Assembly (NCBI RefSeq): GCF_014898055.3
Contig: NW_023604295.1
Location: forward strand, 69,890,545 to 69,954,544
Length of the DNA stretch: 64,000 nt
Source of the DNA: Talpa occidentalis
Taxonomy: Eukaryota; Chordata; Mammalia; Eulipotyphla; Talpidae
Direction: 5' to 3'
In this document: positions 24,600-36,499 of the stretch, in pieces
Numbering within the stretch: the first letter of the stretch is position 1
Layout: each line of letters begins with the position of its first letter
Notes under the pieces: model-generated
What the model saw: only the letters and a program-made list of their open reading frames with translations
The model's database searches: none
What the model was told of the DNA's origin: nothing
Made by a program: the position numbers and the translations under genes

Positions 24600-26463
24600 T
24601 TTTATGAATTGAAGCTACAACTTAATTATAATTTAACATGGGATAGATTCCCAGCTATATGTATTTATTTAAATATCATTTGATTAGGGGATGTGAAATC
24701 AAAACTAGAAAGTGTTTAATGAATATGAATTGAGAAATGGATGTTGTAATATTTAATCAAATGTTTTATTATGTGAAACTATAGTGGGCAACTGCATCCA
24801 TTCCATAAGAGGAAGATATTTTCAAATGACAAAAGAACAATGGTAGACTATCTTGAAGTTCCTTTTCTGTGGACTATACCAGGATAAAGAGTACCAACTA
24901 TTGTGCTTTTATCTGTCATTCCGTTGTTCTGTGCTATATATATCTAACCAAACATTTTAATTGATACAGACTTTATTGAATTTTAATACATTTAGCAAGT
25001 AAAATTGCATTTTTTGCGTTACAGAACTATTTATAGATATAGCCATAGATGCATATGACTACCCATTGTGGTAGTTTTAACATTTGGAAAAATAGAGACA
25101 AATAATTCCTAGTTTCTCAGTTTTGACAATGACTCAAAATATTTCTTAAAAGAATGACAATATAGTCAAACTATGGAAACATGATAAATTAAATTAAATA
25201 GAATCAAGATTTAGGGCAATTTAATTTCAGGTTGCAACTTGTTTCAAGAACTCTATAATTCTGAAATAATAATAATGACTTGTATTGTTTCGTTTTGTTC
25301 AGAGATCCACAGATGACTTCCTGTTTATTTTTCCTTTTCAACTAAAGTTTAATTATTTCAGTCATTGTGCTCACTTAATGTTATGAAACCTTTAAAGCTT
25401 GGCACTTTTCATTTTAGAAATTTTCTATAATAATAGCAAATTTGATCAAGTGGTACTTCATACCCTCACATTCAGAAAAAAGAAAAGGACTTTGGAGTTA
25501 AGAGAATGATGACCTATTACTAACAAACACAATGATGGGCAGCTTTATTTCTTTCATCAGAGAAGCCTGCAACTTCCTGCTAAATGGCTTTATGTTCAAT
25601 ACACATTTGCTGGAGTGAGCTGTGCTATAATTAGAGCTATCACTAAATCATTATCACATTAGACCACTTTCTAGTGCCCTATCCAAACCCTGTAGGGCAA
25701 TTCTACTTCTCCTTTCCTGGTGGAGAGTCGCCATAATTCCCTGCAAGTCAGTGCTGCTCAGCCTTCTACTTGAAAACACTCTGAAAAGTGTTCTTTGATA
25801 GAGGGAAAATTGGGTACTTGAATGTGGGGATGTTTCATGATCAGGAAGGAAAAAAAAAAAAAAAAACCTCCAAAGGAACTTGAAGTAGCTTGGGGCAGTC
25901 TTTCATTACTCAGTTGGAAGGGCATGTGTGAGGAGATAAGAGAGAGGGAAAGTTGATTTTGGGTAATATTGGGAAGAAAGTTTAAGAGTGGAGGGTTTGA
26001 GTGTTATAGAGTGCGTTGTCTGATCATTGAAAAGCAAAAATAAATTTAAAAAAAAATAGCAACTAGAAAAAGATTTTGCCTCCAGCATTAAGAAAGAAAA
26101 GCAAATTACACAAGTAGATGGCATGGGTTTACATTTTAGCACCACAATCTTTTATCACACTTTTCTACAGTTAGAAAGTACACCTCTCTTCATTCTGCCT
26201 TCTGTCCTGCCCCATTTATATCTTTATCCCTAAATTCCTATCTTAAAAACACTACTTCAAAATGTCAGAAATAGGAATGCAGGTGACAGTGCAACAAAAG
26301 TAAGGAGCTCAGGGTGTGATAAATATAAGTGAAATATAAGATATTTAAGGCTGCATAATGTTGTAAACAAAGATTGTTTGAGAATGAGAAAAAAAAAGAT
26401 ATCTTAAAATCTAGTATCACCACCTAATAGTACCTGTAAATGTCAGTTGAGTGTGTCAGTTGA

Positions 26464-26495
<32 letters not shown>

Positions 26496-26580
26496 GATAT
26501 TAATAATTGCCCTTTTTGCTTCACAGATGCACTATAAGGTACATATAATCAAGGTAAGAAAAACATTTTAATGTTAAAAA
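24600..26580. other. Unique sequence, no gene; poly-A and (GT)n
   Basis: A/T-rich. A poly-A run lies at about 25849-25866. A 13-base tandem TGTCAGTTGAGTG (26441-26453, 26454-26466) leads into (GT)n at 26464-26484 and a short (TA)n. A 79-residue minus frame (25906-26145) has no domain. Confidence 0.5.
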
Positions 26581-26593
26581 TTAGTAGCCTGGT

Positions 26594-26842
26594 GGGCCTC
26601 CCCTGGTGGCACAGTGGTTGAGCACTGGGCTGCGAAGCTGCCCGCAGCCTCTGCAGCGCCGGTTCAATCCCCTGCCGCTGGCTAAGATCCCACATGGCAC
26701 TACAGACCTCTTCTGCCACGCCAGCCACTCCCCTCAGCAGTGTATTTCGTCAGTCTGCCTGTTCTGTTCCCCCCTCTGGCTCTGGTGAATTCTCTCTCCC
26801 TCCCGTGCTTCTGACTGTACCCAGTGCTTATATAAATAAATA

Positions 26843-26868
<26 letters not shown>
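26594..26868 (+). mobile_element. SINE type A with (TAA)n tail
   Basis: The head is GGGCCTCCCCTGGTGGCACAG, B box GGTTCAATCCC, tail TATAAATAAATAAATAA expanded into a TAA microsatellite (26844-26872). Approximate TSD TAGTAGCCTGGT (26582-26593) and TAATAGTCTGGT (26869-26880). Confidence 0.9.
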
Positions 26869-26873
<5 letters not shown>

Positions 26874-26880
26874 GTCTGGT

Positions 26881-27490
26881 GAAGACACTGAAATTGAAAG
26901 AGATAAAATATAGAGTTTACTGATTTAATATAGAATGTGTTTTATTTACAACACTTTTGGCTTGTTTTCACCTTTATAGTGTAGAGTTTACTTCTGTGTT
27001 AAGTCCTGCTGATATTTTCAGTATCTCACCCTAAGAAATAGTGGCACTCTTACTGAATGGTCGCTATCCTTTTTGTGCAGATGTTGACTCATCTGGAGTG
27101 AATGCACTATAAGAAGGAAAATTGGGATTTTAATTTACTAAGCAGGGAGGCAAATTATGTAATTAGCTGATAAGCAGTTAAGCAGAAAAGTAACAGAAAT
27201 AATCTTGTAGGGAACACTTTGGAATCAAATTAGACTTATAAATATATGTGACACAATTTTTGACGTTAGGAAACATATACTGTGCAGAAACTCACTGAAT
27301 TATAGTCCCTAGAAAAATGAAGACTACTGGAATGTTAGGGTTTTTTTTTATGTTTTTTATTTTATTTTAGATTTTATCTTTAATTTTGGGAATCCACTGT
27401 TTTCTTTTAACCAAAAAGGTTGTCTTCTTTCTTTATGGTCATTATTGTGAGGAAAAACGCTGGAAATATCTTTTGTCAAAAAATGATTAT
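26881..27490. other. AT-rich unique sequence, no gene
   Basis: No coding or repeat signal that I can name. Confidence 0.5.
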
Positions 27491-27506
27491 AAAAAAGGGA
27501 AAGCAT

Positions 27507-27749
27507 GGGCCTCCCCTGGTGGCACAGTGGTTGAGTGCTGGGCTGCGAGGCTGGTTTCTTCCCTGGCTGCCAGCAAGGGTCCCACATGGCACTCAGAGCT
27601 GCCAGACCCGCTGCTCCCCTCAGCAGTGTATTTCGTCAGTCTGCCTGTTCTGTTCCCCGCTCTGGCTCTGGTGAATTCTGTCACCCTCCTGTACTTCTGA
27701 CTGTACCCAGTGCTTGTATAAATAATCTTCAATAAATAAATAAATGAAT
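27507..27749 (+). mobile_element. SINE type A with internal deletion
   Basis: The head is GGGCCTCCCCTGGTGGCACAG and the tail AATAAATAAATAAATG. The segment between the A box and the TCCCACATGGC motif is shortened and altered (no clear B box), so this copy probably cannot be transcribed by pol III. Approximate TSD AAAAAAGGGAAAGCAT (27491-27506) and AAAAAGAAAAAGCAT (about 27750-27764). Confidence 0.9.
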
Positions 27750-27764
27750 AAAAAGAAAAAGCAT

Positions 27765-29330
27765 CTCTTCATAGGCTATAATTTAATAGAGAGAATAATT
27801 TTATAAGATTTTTACAATAAATTGGTAAAAGGTAGCATTAAGCTAGGTGGGTATCATCTCTTGAAAAATATGCTCCCAATCCTGGTTATGGGTAATACAA
27901 TCTAAGTGTGGAAAAGTTATTGGTTAGCCCTAATGTTTGATTTATTATATTTATTCATTATATTTATCATTTGCATGGACCAGAAATTTTAATGTTAATG
28001 TTCAGGGAGATGTAGAAAACTTTTGTACATATAGTAAAATGTTATTGAAAAATCATGCTGTATGTTTTTTTCCAATGTGTCTACTTTTTGAAATGGTCAG
28101 CATTTTTATATTCTGACTTTAATTTTACTTTGATCACACTTGAAAAAATCCAGGATGGGTCCTCCTGTTTCCTTTAAATAAAGCATATTGGTTTTTAATA
28201 TTATTGGCCTGAAATGTTTAATCATTAATGACGATGTACAGCTTGACAGAAGCAGATGTCGAAATGGGGAAGTTGGTTACAACTCAGACCTCAGATCAGT
28301 GATTCTCAGAGAATCAGTGCAGAACTCTGCAAGTTTTGAGAGAGACTGGTGCATTTGTTTTGATGTTATTTTTATTTAGCCCTACCTTACTCCCAGAGAT
28401 CAGAAAATGATGAGAAGTACAATTGCTTTGAAGCTCAGTGTCACAGAATTCTGACCCTGAAAGCTAAGGGCTCAGGTTCTGATAAATGTGTATGTGTATC
28501 TCTATGTTCTATTAACATTATTTAGGACAATAGGTATTTTCTAAATGGATGACAATAAGTTAGTGCAGAAAACTCATGATGGCAATTAATTTTGATTTTA
28601 TATAGCAGATGTTTGCTCAGTGCCAAATAAACCTGTTCAATTTACCCCATGTCGTAATGTACCCTATCTATTATTTACATGTGAGCACATGCACCACTGA
28701 GAAAAGGAATAGCAAGGGCATGGCAGGGGTATATCAAGACATCTGGTGAGGTGATTGCTTACAAAATCAAAATTCTTGGCTGCAACTCAAGATTGAAAAT
28801 AATTTAAAAACAAGACCTTCTGTGTCTTCCTCTGTCTTCAATGCCTTGCTTTTAAGAGTTTATACTCTATGTTCTCTGCTGTCAGTATGAGTATAGTGCA
28901 TATTTCTGATCAAGGACTTTAGGAGAATGAGGGAAAATAAAATTACTGTATTTTATTTAGCATGCACAATACAAAGAAATGGTAGCATTTATACATAAAT
29001 TAAATCCATAAACTTGGAGACATTTGATTTCCAACTATTTGGTATTAATATTATATCATGGTTTTCTTCTACTTGAACAATAATTATAATATGTATGTAA
29101 CCTACTTCAAAAGAGCAATATAATCTAGTGCTCACACGACAAAAAAAAGCAGATAAGTAGGTAGCAGTATCAGAGAGATGAAATATTTTAAAACAAAACA
29201 TGGGAGAATTTAAATAATAAAAAATAATATGCTGACTTTAATTATTTCTACTTTTTTTCTTTCTAGCTGTAAGTTATTTCTTCCACCTGGTATAAGTGCC
29301 TGAAAATTCCTCCAAGAATCACAGGCATAT
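27765..29330. other. Unique sequence, no gene
   Basis: No repeat or coding signal recognised. A 63-residue plus frame at 28188-28379 is unsupported. Confidence 0.5.
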
Positions 29331-29344
29331 AAAAAACACATTAA

Positions 29345-29613
29345 GGGCCTCCCCTGGTGGCTCAGCGGTTGAGCGCTGGGTTGCGAAGCTGCCCACAGCC
29401 TCTGCGGCGCCGGTTCGATCCCTGGCTGCTCCCTGGCCACCGGAGGAGGGTCCCACATGGCGCGCAGACCTCTCCTGCCGCCCGCTGCTCCCCTCAGCAG
29501 TGTACTTCGGTCCTTCTGCCTGCTCTGCTCCCCACTCTGGCTCTGGTGAATTCTCTCACCCTCCTGCGCTTCTGACTGTACCCAGTGCTTGTACAAACAA
29601 ACAAACGAACAAA

Positions 29614-29652
<39 letters not shown>

Positions 29653-29683
29653 AGAAATAAATAAATACATGCCTCTTAAAAAA
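29345..29683 (+). mobile_element. SINE subtype A2 with long (AAAT)n tail
   Basis: The head is GGGCCTCCCCTGGTGGCTCAG with B box GGTTCGATCCC. The tail goes through ACAAACAAACAAACGAAC into about 13 AAAT units, then ATACATGCCTCTTAAAA. TSD AAAAAACACATTAA, perfect, at 29331-29344 and 29684-29697. It retains many CpGs. The 160-residue minus frame crossing it is read-through of the tail and SINE. Confidence 0.94.
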
Positions 29684-29697
29684 AAAAAACACATTAA

Positions 29698-30347
29698 GCT
29701 TTTTTGTTTCTTTAACAATTAAATTCTGGTAACATTTATAAATTCTAATATGTAGAGAATCTTATGAGAGTTACTGTAAGTACAAAGACACTGTCCTTAT
29801 ATAGGAGTACCTTGCAAACATACCAAAATTTAAATATGATAAGGAATTTACTGTCTGCAAAAAGGAAGTTGTTGTAAAGAAAGAAGCTGTTCCTTTGAAA
29901 ATAGACAATAGGTATTTGAAGAAAAGAAATTTTCAACATTTGCATTAGAATGAAAAAGTGGGACCACTAGGGCTTGAATATCCAATGCTTCTTAGAGAGG
30001 TTTGTCCTGGCTTAATAGGTCTGATGGTGTATTAAACTTACCTTGCATGTATCTTAGATCTTGGCTATTCAAGAAACACTAAGTTTGATCAACTAAAGAT
30101 AGTCAGGACAGAAATGATTAAATTATAAGTCCCTATAAAGTCTACTAGTTAAACAGTTGCTCTAGTTTAATTCTTTCATTTGAATAGAAAACTGCTCTAA
30201 TTGAATCTTTAAAATATTTCTGCTTTGAATTACAAGGTATCAAAATAGTGGACCTTGATAGCAAAATTTAGGAATAAGTTATACATTTTTCATTAAGTTT
30301 AGTGTCACTATATTCTCCAGACATTTACTTTTCTTACAAATAATTGA
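29698..30347. other. AT-rich unique sequence, no gene
   Basis: Nothing recognised. Confidence 0.5.
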
Positions 30348-30360
30348 ATCCTACAGCAGG

Positions 30361-30817
30361 ATATATTTTTTTAGAGTTTCACTTTAGATTTATTTTAAAA
30401 AATTTGCATGTGAATACTCAATGTTGAGGGAAGATACTATGAAATGTAAGCCTCATGTATTGCCTTTACAAGGTAACATCTATATCCTTTAGTTTGGATC
30501 TTTTTATTTTTTTAAATTTTTATTATGTTTTTTTAATTTTAAATATTTTTACATCTTTTTCATTTTTGCACAATGTATGCATTTTCATCTTGGTTATAGT
30601 CCCCATACAATTCCCACTCCCCCTTGTTTTGATCCTACTCTCTCCTCTTCCCCCTACCCCACAGTGTGTCTCTGGTTTATAGTTGCTTGTTGATTTTGAT
30701 TTTCACTTTGTTATAGTTAGTCTTTTTCCTGGTCGCTTATTTAGCTTTTCTAAATTCCTGCTATGAGTGAGACCATCAGTGAAATAAGCCAGAAAGAAAA
30801 AAAAAAAAAAAAGATAA
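30361..30817 (-). mobile_element. L1 3' end, possibly with 3' transduction and a tiny 5' inversion
   Basis: Read on the minus strand, about 30500-30775 is the L1 3' end also seen at 9086-9366 (shared AAGCAACTATAAACCAGAG and CATTGTGCAAAAATG-type phrases). At 30776-30810 the strand flips: AGTGAAATAAGCCAGAAAG plus an A-run reads in the plus sense. A likely TSD, ATCCTACA(GC/AT)AGG, lies at 30348-30360 and 30818-30830; if so, 30361-30490 is extra sequence carried beyond the L1 3' end. Confidence 0.7.
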
Positions 30818-30830
30818 ATCCTACAATAGG

Positions 30831-31849
30831 ATTTTAAGAGACTTTTTTAACCTGTGTATCTGAACTCTCTAGTGGTAACACACACACACACACACACACA
30901 TTTAATTTGTGGATTTGAGATTCTTTTGTTATTAGGAAAGTTAAGATTGTACCTTTATTTTGAGTCTTAGAAACAATTCAATCAGAAGATGTGGTTATTA
31001 CATCAACTTTGAGCAGTTATATTAGCTTGTCCGGGATTGGACTATGATACAATATTAATTTAGTCTAGCCTTTAGTCTAGCCTTTCTAACAGCATGATGA
31101 TTCTGTAATACATGGTATTTTTAATATTTTTATACAATAATATTTGGCATGTGGGGGTTATGATTATTTCACTAAAAATTCACCATGAGTACACTTTCAC
31201 CTACTTAAAATAATCCATGGAAGATAAGTCCTTTGATTGTGATATGCAAATTTGTAAAACATATTTCATCTTGATATAGGTCTTTTTAGTTTGAAAGTCT
31301 TTTTAGTTTCATTACTCTGTTTTTTCATTTGTTTGTTTGTTTGTTTTTTCTCCCACCAAAGTGTCTGGCTAATTGCAGCTGTGAATTGAGTAGAGGTGAA
31401 TCAGTTTTGTACTGCTTAGACATTACATGTCCTGGACTATGACTTTCTTTTCCAATATGGAAACAGCTTCAATGTGTATTTAGTCTGGCAGAAAGACTCT
31501 ATTGGTCGAATTGATGGAACCATGTAGTATCAGTGGCATTTCCATTGAAATTAGGAGCATGGAGAAGGTAGTACCAATATGCATATATTGGTAACTGTCA
31601 TCCTATTATTTTTCAAAATCTGATTTTGACAATCCTGTCTTTCTCTTCATGAGAATAATGATCCAAATTTGTTTTAGTTGCTGTGCTGTTAATTTAAAAA
31701 ATCATGTTAGATTTTACATCATGAAGCAGTTAAAACTTTTATTTTAACAATGACTACATTGAGCACTTTCAGTGTCTGGTTCCTTGTGTAAGGAACATGG
31801 AAGTTGTACTACATCCTAACTACAAGTAAAAATTAAATTGCATTGGAAA
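30831..31849. other. Unique sequence with (CA)n
   Basis: A (CA)n run lies at 30879-30900. Short direct repeats: TTTAGTCTAGCC twice near 31060-31083, and GTCTTTTTAGTTT twice at about 31280-31311. No gene. Confidence 0.5.
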
Positions 31850-33480
31850 TCAATAACACTGTATGATCTGTAGTGGATGAAGAACACAGAGCAATGGCCA
31901 TCAACTTTGGCAAGAAAGCCAAGTAAATACTGGAATTTTTTCCTTACCAGAGCAAAGACTCACCAGCAGAAATCTATGTGAAAATCTCAGTGTCAAAAAG
32001 GGTGGGGGGAGAAACTTGGACTGTAATTTATGAATTACTTTAGGCTGAGCTATCTGTGTAGACAACACTGAAAGTGAAAAATTCCAGAGAGACCCAAAGG
32101 GAGGTGGCACAATTTTGTGAAATTTACCTCTAGCAGCTTGACTAGGTCTCACAGTAAATATCTGAGAAAATCACCTCATGTTTCTGGCAGGGAGAAGGGA
32201 AAGGGAACCATCTGGAAATAGAGCAGAACACTATTTTTAACAAGAACTGTCTTCAAGAGAAACTAGTTCACCTGAGCCTAACTGATAGGGAATTATCAAA
32301 GGATAACTCACTGGGATGAAAGGAAATACCCAATGCCAGTCAGCTCTAGCCTTCCAAGTGGGTAGGGGAACACACTGTAGCCACCTTGTTGCATCAAAGG
32401 ACAGAGAAAAACTGAGAAACTCTTGTGAAATTTATGGTCCAGAGGAATAAGATCCCTAAAACTTGACACATAATCATAGGATGATAAAATGTTTTTCCTA
32501 CCCCTGCATTTCATCACATTACCAATAGCCTGTCTCCACTAGTTCCTTTCACCTGGTACATCATGACCAGCCATCAAAACAGACAAACAAATAAGAAAAT
32601 AAAACCAAGACATATTTAAAGATAAAAAAATAATTTTAGGATACATAGCAAACATCAGAAGCAAACATAGTAGTGGATAGAATAATTAGACTAGGAATTT
32701 AAAACAACTTTATAACATGCTGTGGACTCCAGTGGAAAAAGTAGATAGTGTAAAAAAAAAAAGAGAGAGAGACATGGACATTTTAAGAAGATAATGGACA
32801 TTTTTACAAAAAAATAATAGAGATTAAAATGAAAAAAACTGTAGCAAAAATGAATGATTTTGATTGACTTTTATTAACAGACTTGATGCAGCTAAGGAGA
32901 GAATTTCTGAGTTTGAGGATATCTCAGCAGAAACCTCCAAAACCAAATGCAAATAAAACAAATAATAAAGAAAAATAAAACATGCTATCCAAAGACTATA
33001 GGACAGGTGCAATAGGTGCAATATGAATGGCATGGGGATATTAAAAAAAGAAGAATATCAGATAGGAATATATATTTAAAAAAAAATACTGAGAATTTCC
33101 CTAAATTAATATCATACAAAAACTCCACAGATCCACGAAGGTCAGAAAATAGCAAATAAAATGAACACCAAAAAACCTAAACCTAGATATGTATCATTTT
33201 CAAACAACAACAATATGTCAAAGAAGCCAGAGGGGAAAAACACCTTACCTAAGGAGGAAAAAAATATCACATACTAATACCCTAAAAGAGTGAAGTGTAT
33301 ATTAAAAGTTTTCACAGGAAAGCAAACAATCCTGGAATTTTGTATTCTGGAAAATTACCCATCAAAAATAAAAGAGAAAAAAATAATTTCAGACAAAAAT
33401 TCCAGAAATTTGTCAATATGCCAGTGGATATGCCTTGAAGAAATATTTAAGGAAGTTTTTTATATAGAAGGAACATAATA
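31850..33480 (+). pseudogene. Old L1: 5'UTR and decayed ORF1
   Basis: 31850-32600 has the style of an L1M 5'UTR (CACCTGAGCCTAACTGATAG near 32270, CCAATGCCAGTCAGCTCTAG near 32329). From 32879 the frame reads NRLDAAKERISEFEDIS-like coiled-coil of ORF1p; ORF1p C-terminal-domain sequence follows, with KEARGK(N)TLPKE-type sequence near 33230 and a frame at 33290-33478 ending in a FKEVFYIEG-like C-terminus. ORF1p is the L1 RNA chaperone. Frameshifts and stops separate these parts. The element stops near 33480 against a SINE piece. Confidence 0.75.
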
Positions 33481-33481
33481 T

Positions 33482-33574
33482 GGTCCACCACATGCATGAA
33501 CTCCCTGGCCAGGTATCAAACCCAGGCTGCAACAGTGACAGTGATGAGACTTACACCTAAGGCCACTAGGGAGG
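33482..33574 (-). mobile_element. SINE head fragment (type B-like)
   Basis: About 93 bases matching the reverse of the tRNA-like half: ACTCCCTGGCCAGGTATCAA, then CACTAGGGAGGCA. It lacks the tail half. It sits between plus-strand and minus-strand L1 sequences. Confidence 0.65.
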
Positions 33575-33579
33575 CATAT

Positions 33580-34198
33580 TTCTAATAACATTTTCTAGTG
33601 TCTTTGGACTTTCTATGAATATCATCATGTCATTTGTAATTAGTGAAGTTTTACTCATTTTCTATTTTTTTAATGCATTTTTGTTTTCTTGTCTAAATGC
33701 TGTTGCATACTTCCCTTTGAATTAGAATGTTTGCATTCATTTTCATTGTTCAGGTAGATACGTAGGAGTAGGAATGCTGGATCATGTAGTAAATAGGGGT
33801 ACATGTCCATAGTCCCATGAAAAGAGAGCTCCTTCTTATACACATCCAACCTATACTTGTTTCTATTTTTTATAAATATGTATCATTTTCACAGGCTTGA
33901 GATTGCTTCTTTTTGTGGTTTTGATTTGCATTCGACTGATAATATTATGGTGAGCATTTTTCCATGTGTTTGTTGGCCATCTGTATATCTTCTTTGGAGA
34001 ACTGCCTATTTAGCATTTCTACCCATTTTTTGATTTGGTTATTTGTTTTCCTTTTGTTCAGTTGTGTGAGTTCTTTGTAGATCTTGGCTATCAGTCTTTT
34101 GTTTGATGTATGGTGTGCAAATATCTCCTCCCATTCATTGGGTTGTCTTTATTTTAAAATGTTTTCTTTTGCTGTGTAGAAACTTTTTAGTTTGATAC
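33580..34198 (-). pseudogene. Old L1 ORF2/3'UTR pieces (antisense)
   Basis: 33590-33720 resembles antisense ORF2 (ATATCATCATGTCATTTGTA). 33740-34198 is antisense L1 3' region: TAGGAGTAGGAATGCTGGAT, TTGTTGGCCATCTGTATATC, GAGTTCTTTGTAGATCTTGG. The two parts are not adjacent in an intact L1, so a deletion or two insertions are implied. Confidence 0.78.
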
Positions 34199-34504
34199 AT
34201 GTTGCTTGGTGGATGGGAGAGGGGTTTAGACCAGTCCAAATGGGGCTGTAGTTGAATACACAGGGCATGGGACTATTTCTGGTCTGTAATCACAACCGAT
34301 GTTGGCAAATCTTAACCTTGGCATAGGCTTGCCTTCTCAAAATGGCCCACAGTGTTTTGGGATCCACCAGAGTTTCACAGTCTTCTTCTGGTGTCCCCAA
34401 GCACTCACATGGTACTTTTGTCCATGGGTAGCTTTCAAATTTTGCCTGTTGAGGGAGGCTATGGGTAATGGGCCTGGCATTCTTCATTTTGTTGACCTCT
34501 TAAT
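34199..34504 (-). other. Unclassified ~300-base insert in L1 with a coding-like minus frame
   Basis: This block is GC-richer than its surroundings and interrupts antisense L1. On the minus strand 34290-34487 is a 65-codon frame, starting MKNARPITHSLPQQAKF and ending VKICQHRL before a TGA, with a mixed, protein-like composition. I do not recognise the family. No A-tail and no TSD are evident, so a processed pseudogene is only one option; an old retroviral or DNA-transposon fragment, or chance, are others. Confidence 0.4.
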
Positions 34505-34770
34505 ATTTATAAACTTAGATTTATTTTTTAATCTAAATTTATGATCTTTTGCTTATAGTTATTTTGTTTCTATTTGAAAAGAATGTGAGTTCTGCTGTTG
34601 CTGAGTAAAATCTAATCTTTAAGAAGTGTAGATTTTTATATGCTTTTATAGGTCATCTTAGTAGATTCTACTTTAGATTATGCTGAATTAGTGTTTTCTC
34701 AACTATTTAAAAAAATTTCCTGTATTTGTTCTACGAAGATTGTACATAAAGTCCAATTTATTAGTTAATT
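34505..34770 (-). pseudogene. Old L1 ORF2 fragment (antisense), continued
   Basis: AAAGAATGTGAGTTCTGCTG at about 34578 and the following stretch are diverged antisense ORF2. The right limit is vague. Confidence 0.6.
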
Positions 34771-35526
34771 TGAATTTTGCATTAATTATTTAAATACCCA
34801 GAATCTGAGGAATACAAACTTACCAAAAACAAAGTAAACAATTTGCCTTATTTTTTAGCTCATTGCTAGTATTGCCCCCAATGTCTTCAACAATTATTGC
34901 AGTAATTTCCACTAAAAGACAAGTAGTCTAAAAATGTTTATTTTCTCTAGACACATTTCTTTGATTACTGCAAACTGACATGACTTAATTAGCAGACCAA
35001 AATTAAATGACTTTTCTTGCTTGGATAACAAATGGGATTCTCAGAAAGTTACTTTAGCTGTATCTCCTTTTTGAAATTGTTTGACAAAATTTTCCTGCTT
35101 TGCTATATCCCCTTTTAACTTTTATAATTTTCCTGACTGTTGCTTTTCTGTGAGTTGTAAATATAGTAAAAAGTGCTTAACCTGTAAATGTCAAATTATT
35201 TTTTTTTCTTTTAGCAAAAATATAGTATCATTGTCTTAGAATTCAATAACCAATATGCTCTTCTGTGCTGTAAGAGTGGGCCATAAAAGTCCACTTTTCT
35301 CTCGTTCTTTGTATTTGTTTTATTTTATTTTATCTGTGACATGATGCATATGCACTGATAATATGCAGTGAATAAAATGTCATGGTGTGATGACATGCAT
35401 GGTACAGGAAACATCACTGAGTGATAATTACATTATTGAAATATCTAATTCACGTAGCAAAAATGCAAAATGATAGGGTACCACATCTGGTCCCTGTTAC
35501 ATTATTCAACTCTGACATTGTTAGAT
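34771..35526. other. AT-rich unique sequence, no gene
   Basis: Nothing recognised. Confidence 0.5.
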
Positions 35527-35539
35527 AAAAGTAATTATA

Positions 35540-35820
35540 GGGCCTCCCTGGTGGCGCAGGGGTTAAGACGCAACCTGTGAAACAATCTGCAGCCACTGAA
35601 GCATGAGTTCGATTCCCAGCCGGCCAGGGAGAAACCCACATGGTGGGACAGACCTCTCCTGTCTCACCCGCTGCTCCCCTCAGCAGTGTACTTCATTCCA
35701 TCTCATCTGCCTCTTCTGTTCCCAGCTCTGTCTCTGGTGAATCCACTCACCCACCCCCCCAGCCCCGCATCTCTGGCCTGTACCTCAATTCTTGTATGAA
35801 ATTAAATAAATCTTAAAAAA
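35540..35820 (+). mobile_element. SINE type B, near full length
   Basis: The head is GGGCCTCCCTGGTGGCGCAG with GGGGTTAAGACGC, B box AGTTCGATTCCC, tail GAAATTAAATAAATCTTAAAA. TSD approximately AA(A/G)GTAA(T/C)TATAG, at about 35529-35540 and 35821-35832. A clear type B reference copy for this window. Confidence 0.93.
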
Positions 35821-35975
35821 AAGGTAACTATAGACCATACATAAAAAATGAGAATGATTGTTTATTTATAAAGCTATATATGGACATGGAAATTTGAGTT
35901 CACATAACTTTCACATATAATAGAATATTATTATTCTTTTCAATAGTTTCTAGTTACTTAAGAATGTAAAGACTA

Positions 35976-36237
35976 GGGCTTTTCTGGTGTCGGGAGGGGT
36001 TAAGACACAACCTATGAAGCTATCTGCAGCCACTGCAACACCTGATCCCAGGTCAGGGAGCAACCCACATGGTGCAGGAGACCATTCCCTACTCTCCTGC
36101 TGCTTCCCTCAGCAGTGTATTTCAGTAGATCTGCCTGTTCTGCTCACCACTCTCTCTCTGGTGAATTCTCTCACCTTCCACACCTCTGGCCTGTACCCTA
36201 GTTCTTGTGTGCATAAATAAATAAATCTTTAAAAAAA
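35976..36237 (+). mobile_element. SINE type B, first of two at one target
   Basis: It begins GGGCTTTTCTGGTGTCGGGA (diverged head) and ends GCATAAATAAATAAATCTTT plus A-run. Its TSD AGAATGTAAAG(ACTA) is at 35961-35975; the matching right copy was later split by another SINE. Confidence 0.9.
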
Positions 36238-36248
36238 AGAATGTAAAG

Positions 36249-36485
36249 GGCCTCCCCAGTGACGCAGCTGTTGAGCGCTGCCTGCAGCCTCTGCAGCACC
36301 AGTTCGATCCCCAGCCTCTAGGCGAGGGTCCCACTGGCCGCGCAGACCTCTCCTCAGCAGTGTACTTCTTCAGTTTGCCTGCTCTGCTCTGCTCTGGCTC
36401 TGGTGAATTCTTTCACCCTCCCACGCATCTGACTGTGCCCAGTGCTTGTATAAATGAATAAATAAATCTTTAAAAAAAAAAAAAA
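36249..36485 (+). mobile_element. SINE type A inserted in its neighbour's TSD
   Basis: The head is GGCCTCCCCAGTGACGCAG, B box AGTTCGATCCCC, tail TATAAATGAATAAATAAATC plus a 14-base A-run. It has short internal deletions (after GAGCGCTG and near CTCTCCTCAGCAG). It is flanked by AGAATGTAAAG at 36238-36248 and 36486-36496; with 35961-35971 that makes three copies of one target. Confidence 0.92.
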
Positions 36486-36499
36486 AGAATGTAAAGACT

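Noticed and set aside
29210..29692. 160-residue minus-strand open frame with FIYLFIYLF repeats
   Set aside because: The repeats are translation of the (AAAT)n SINE tail; the rest is SINE body.
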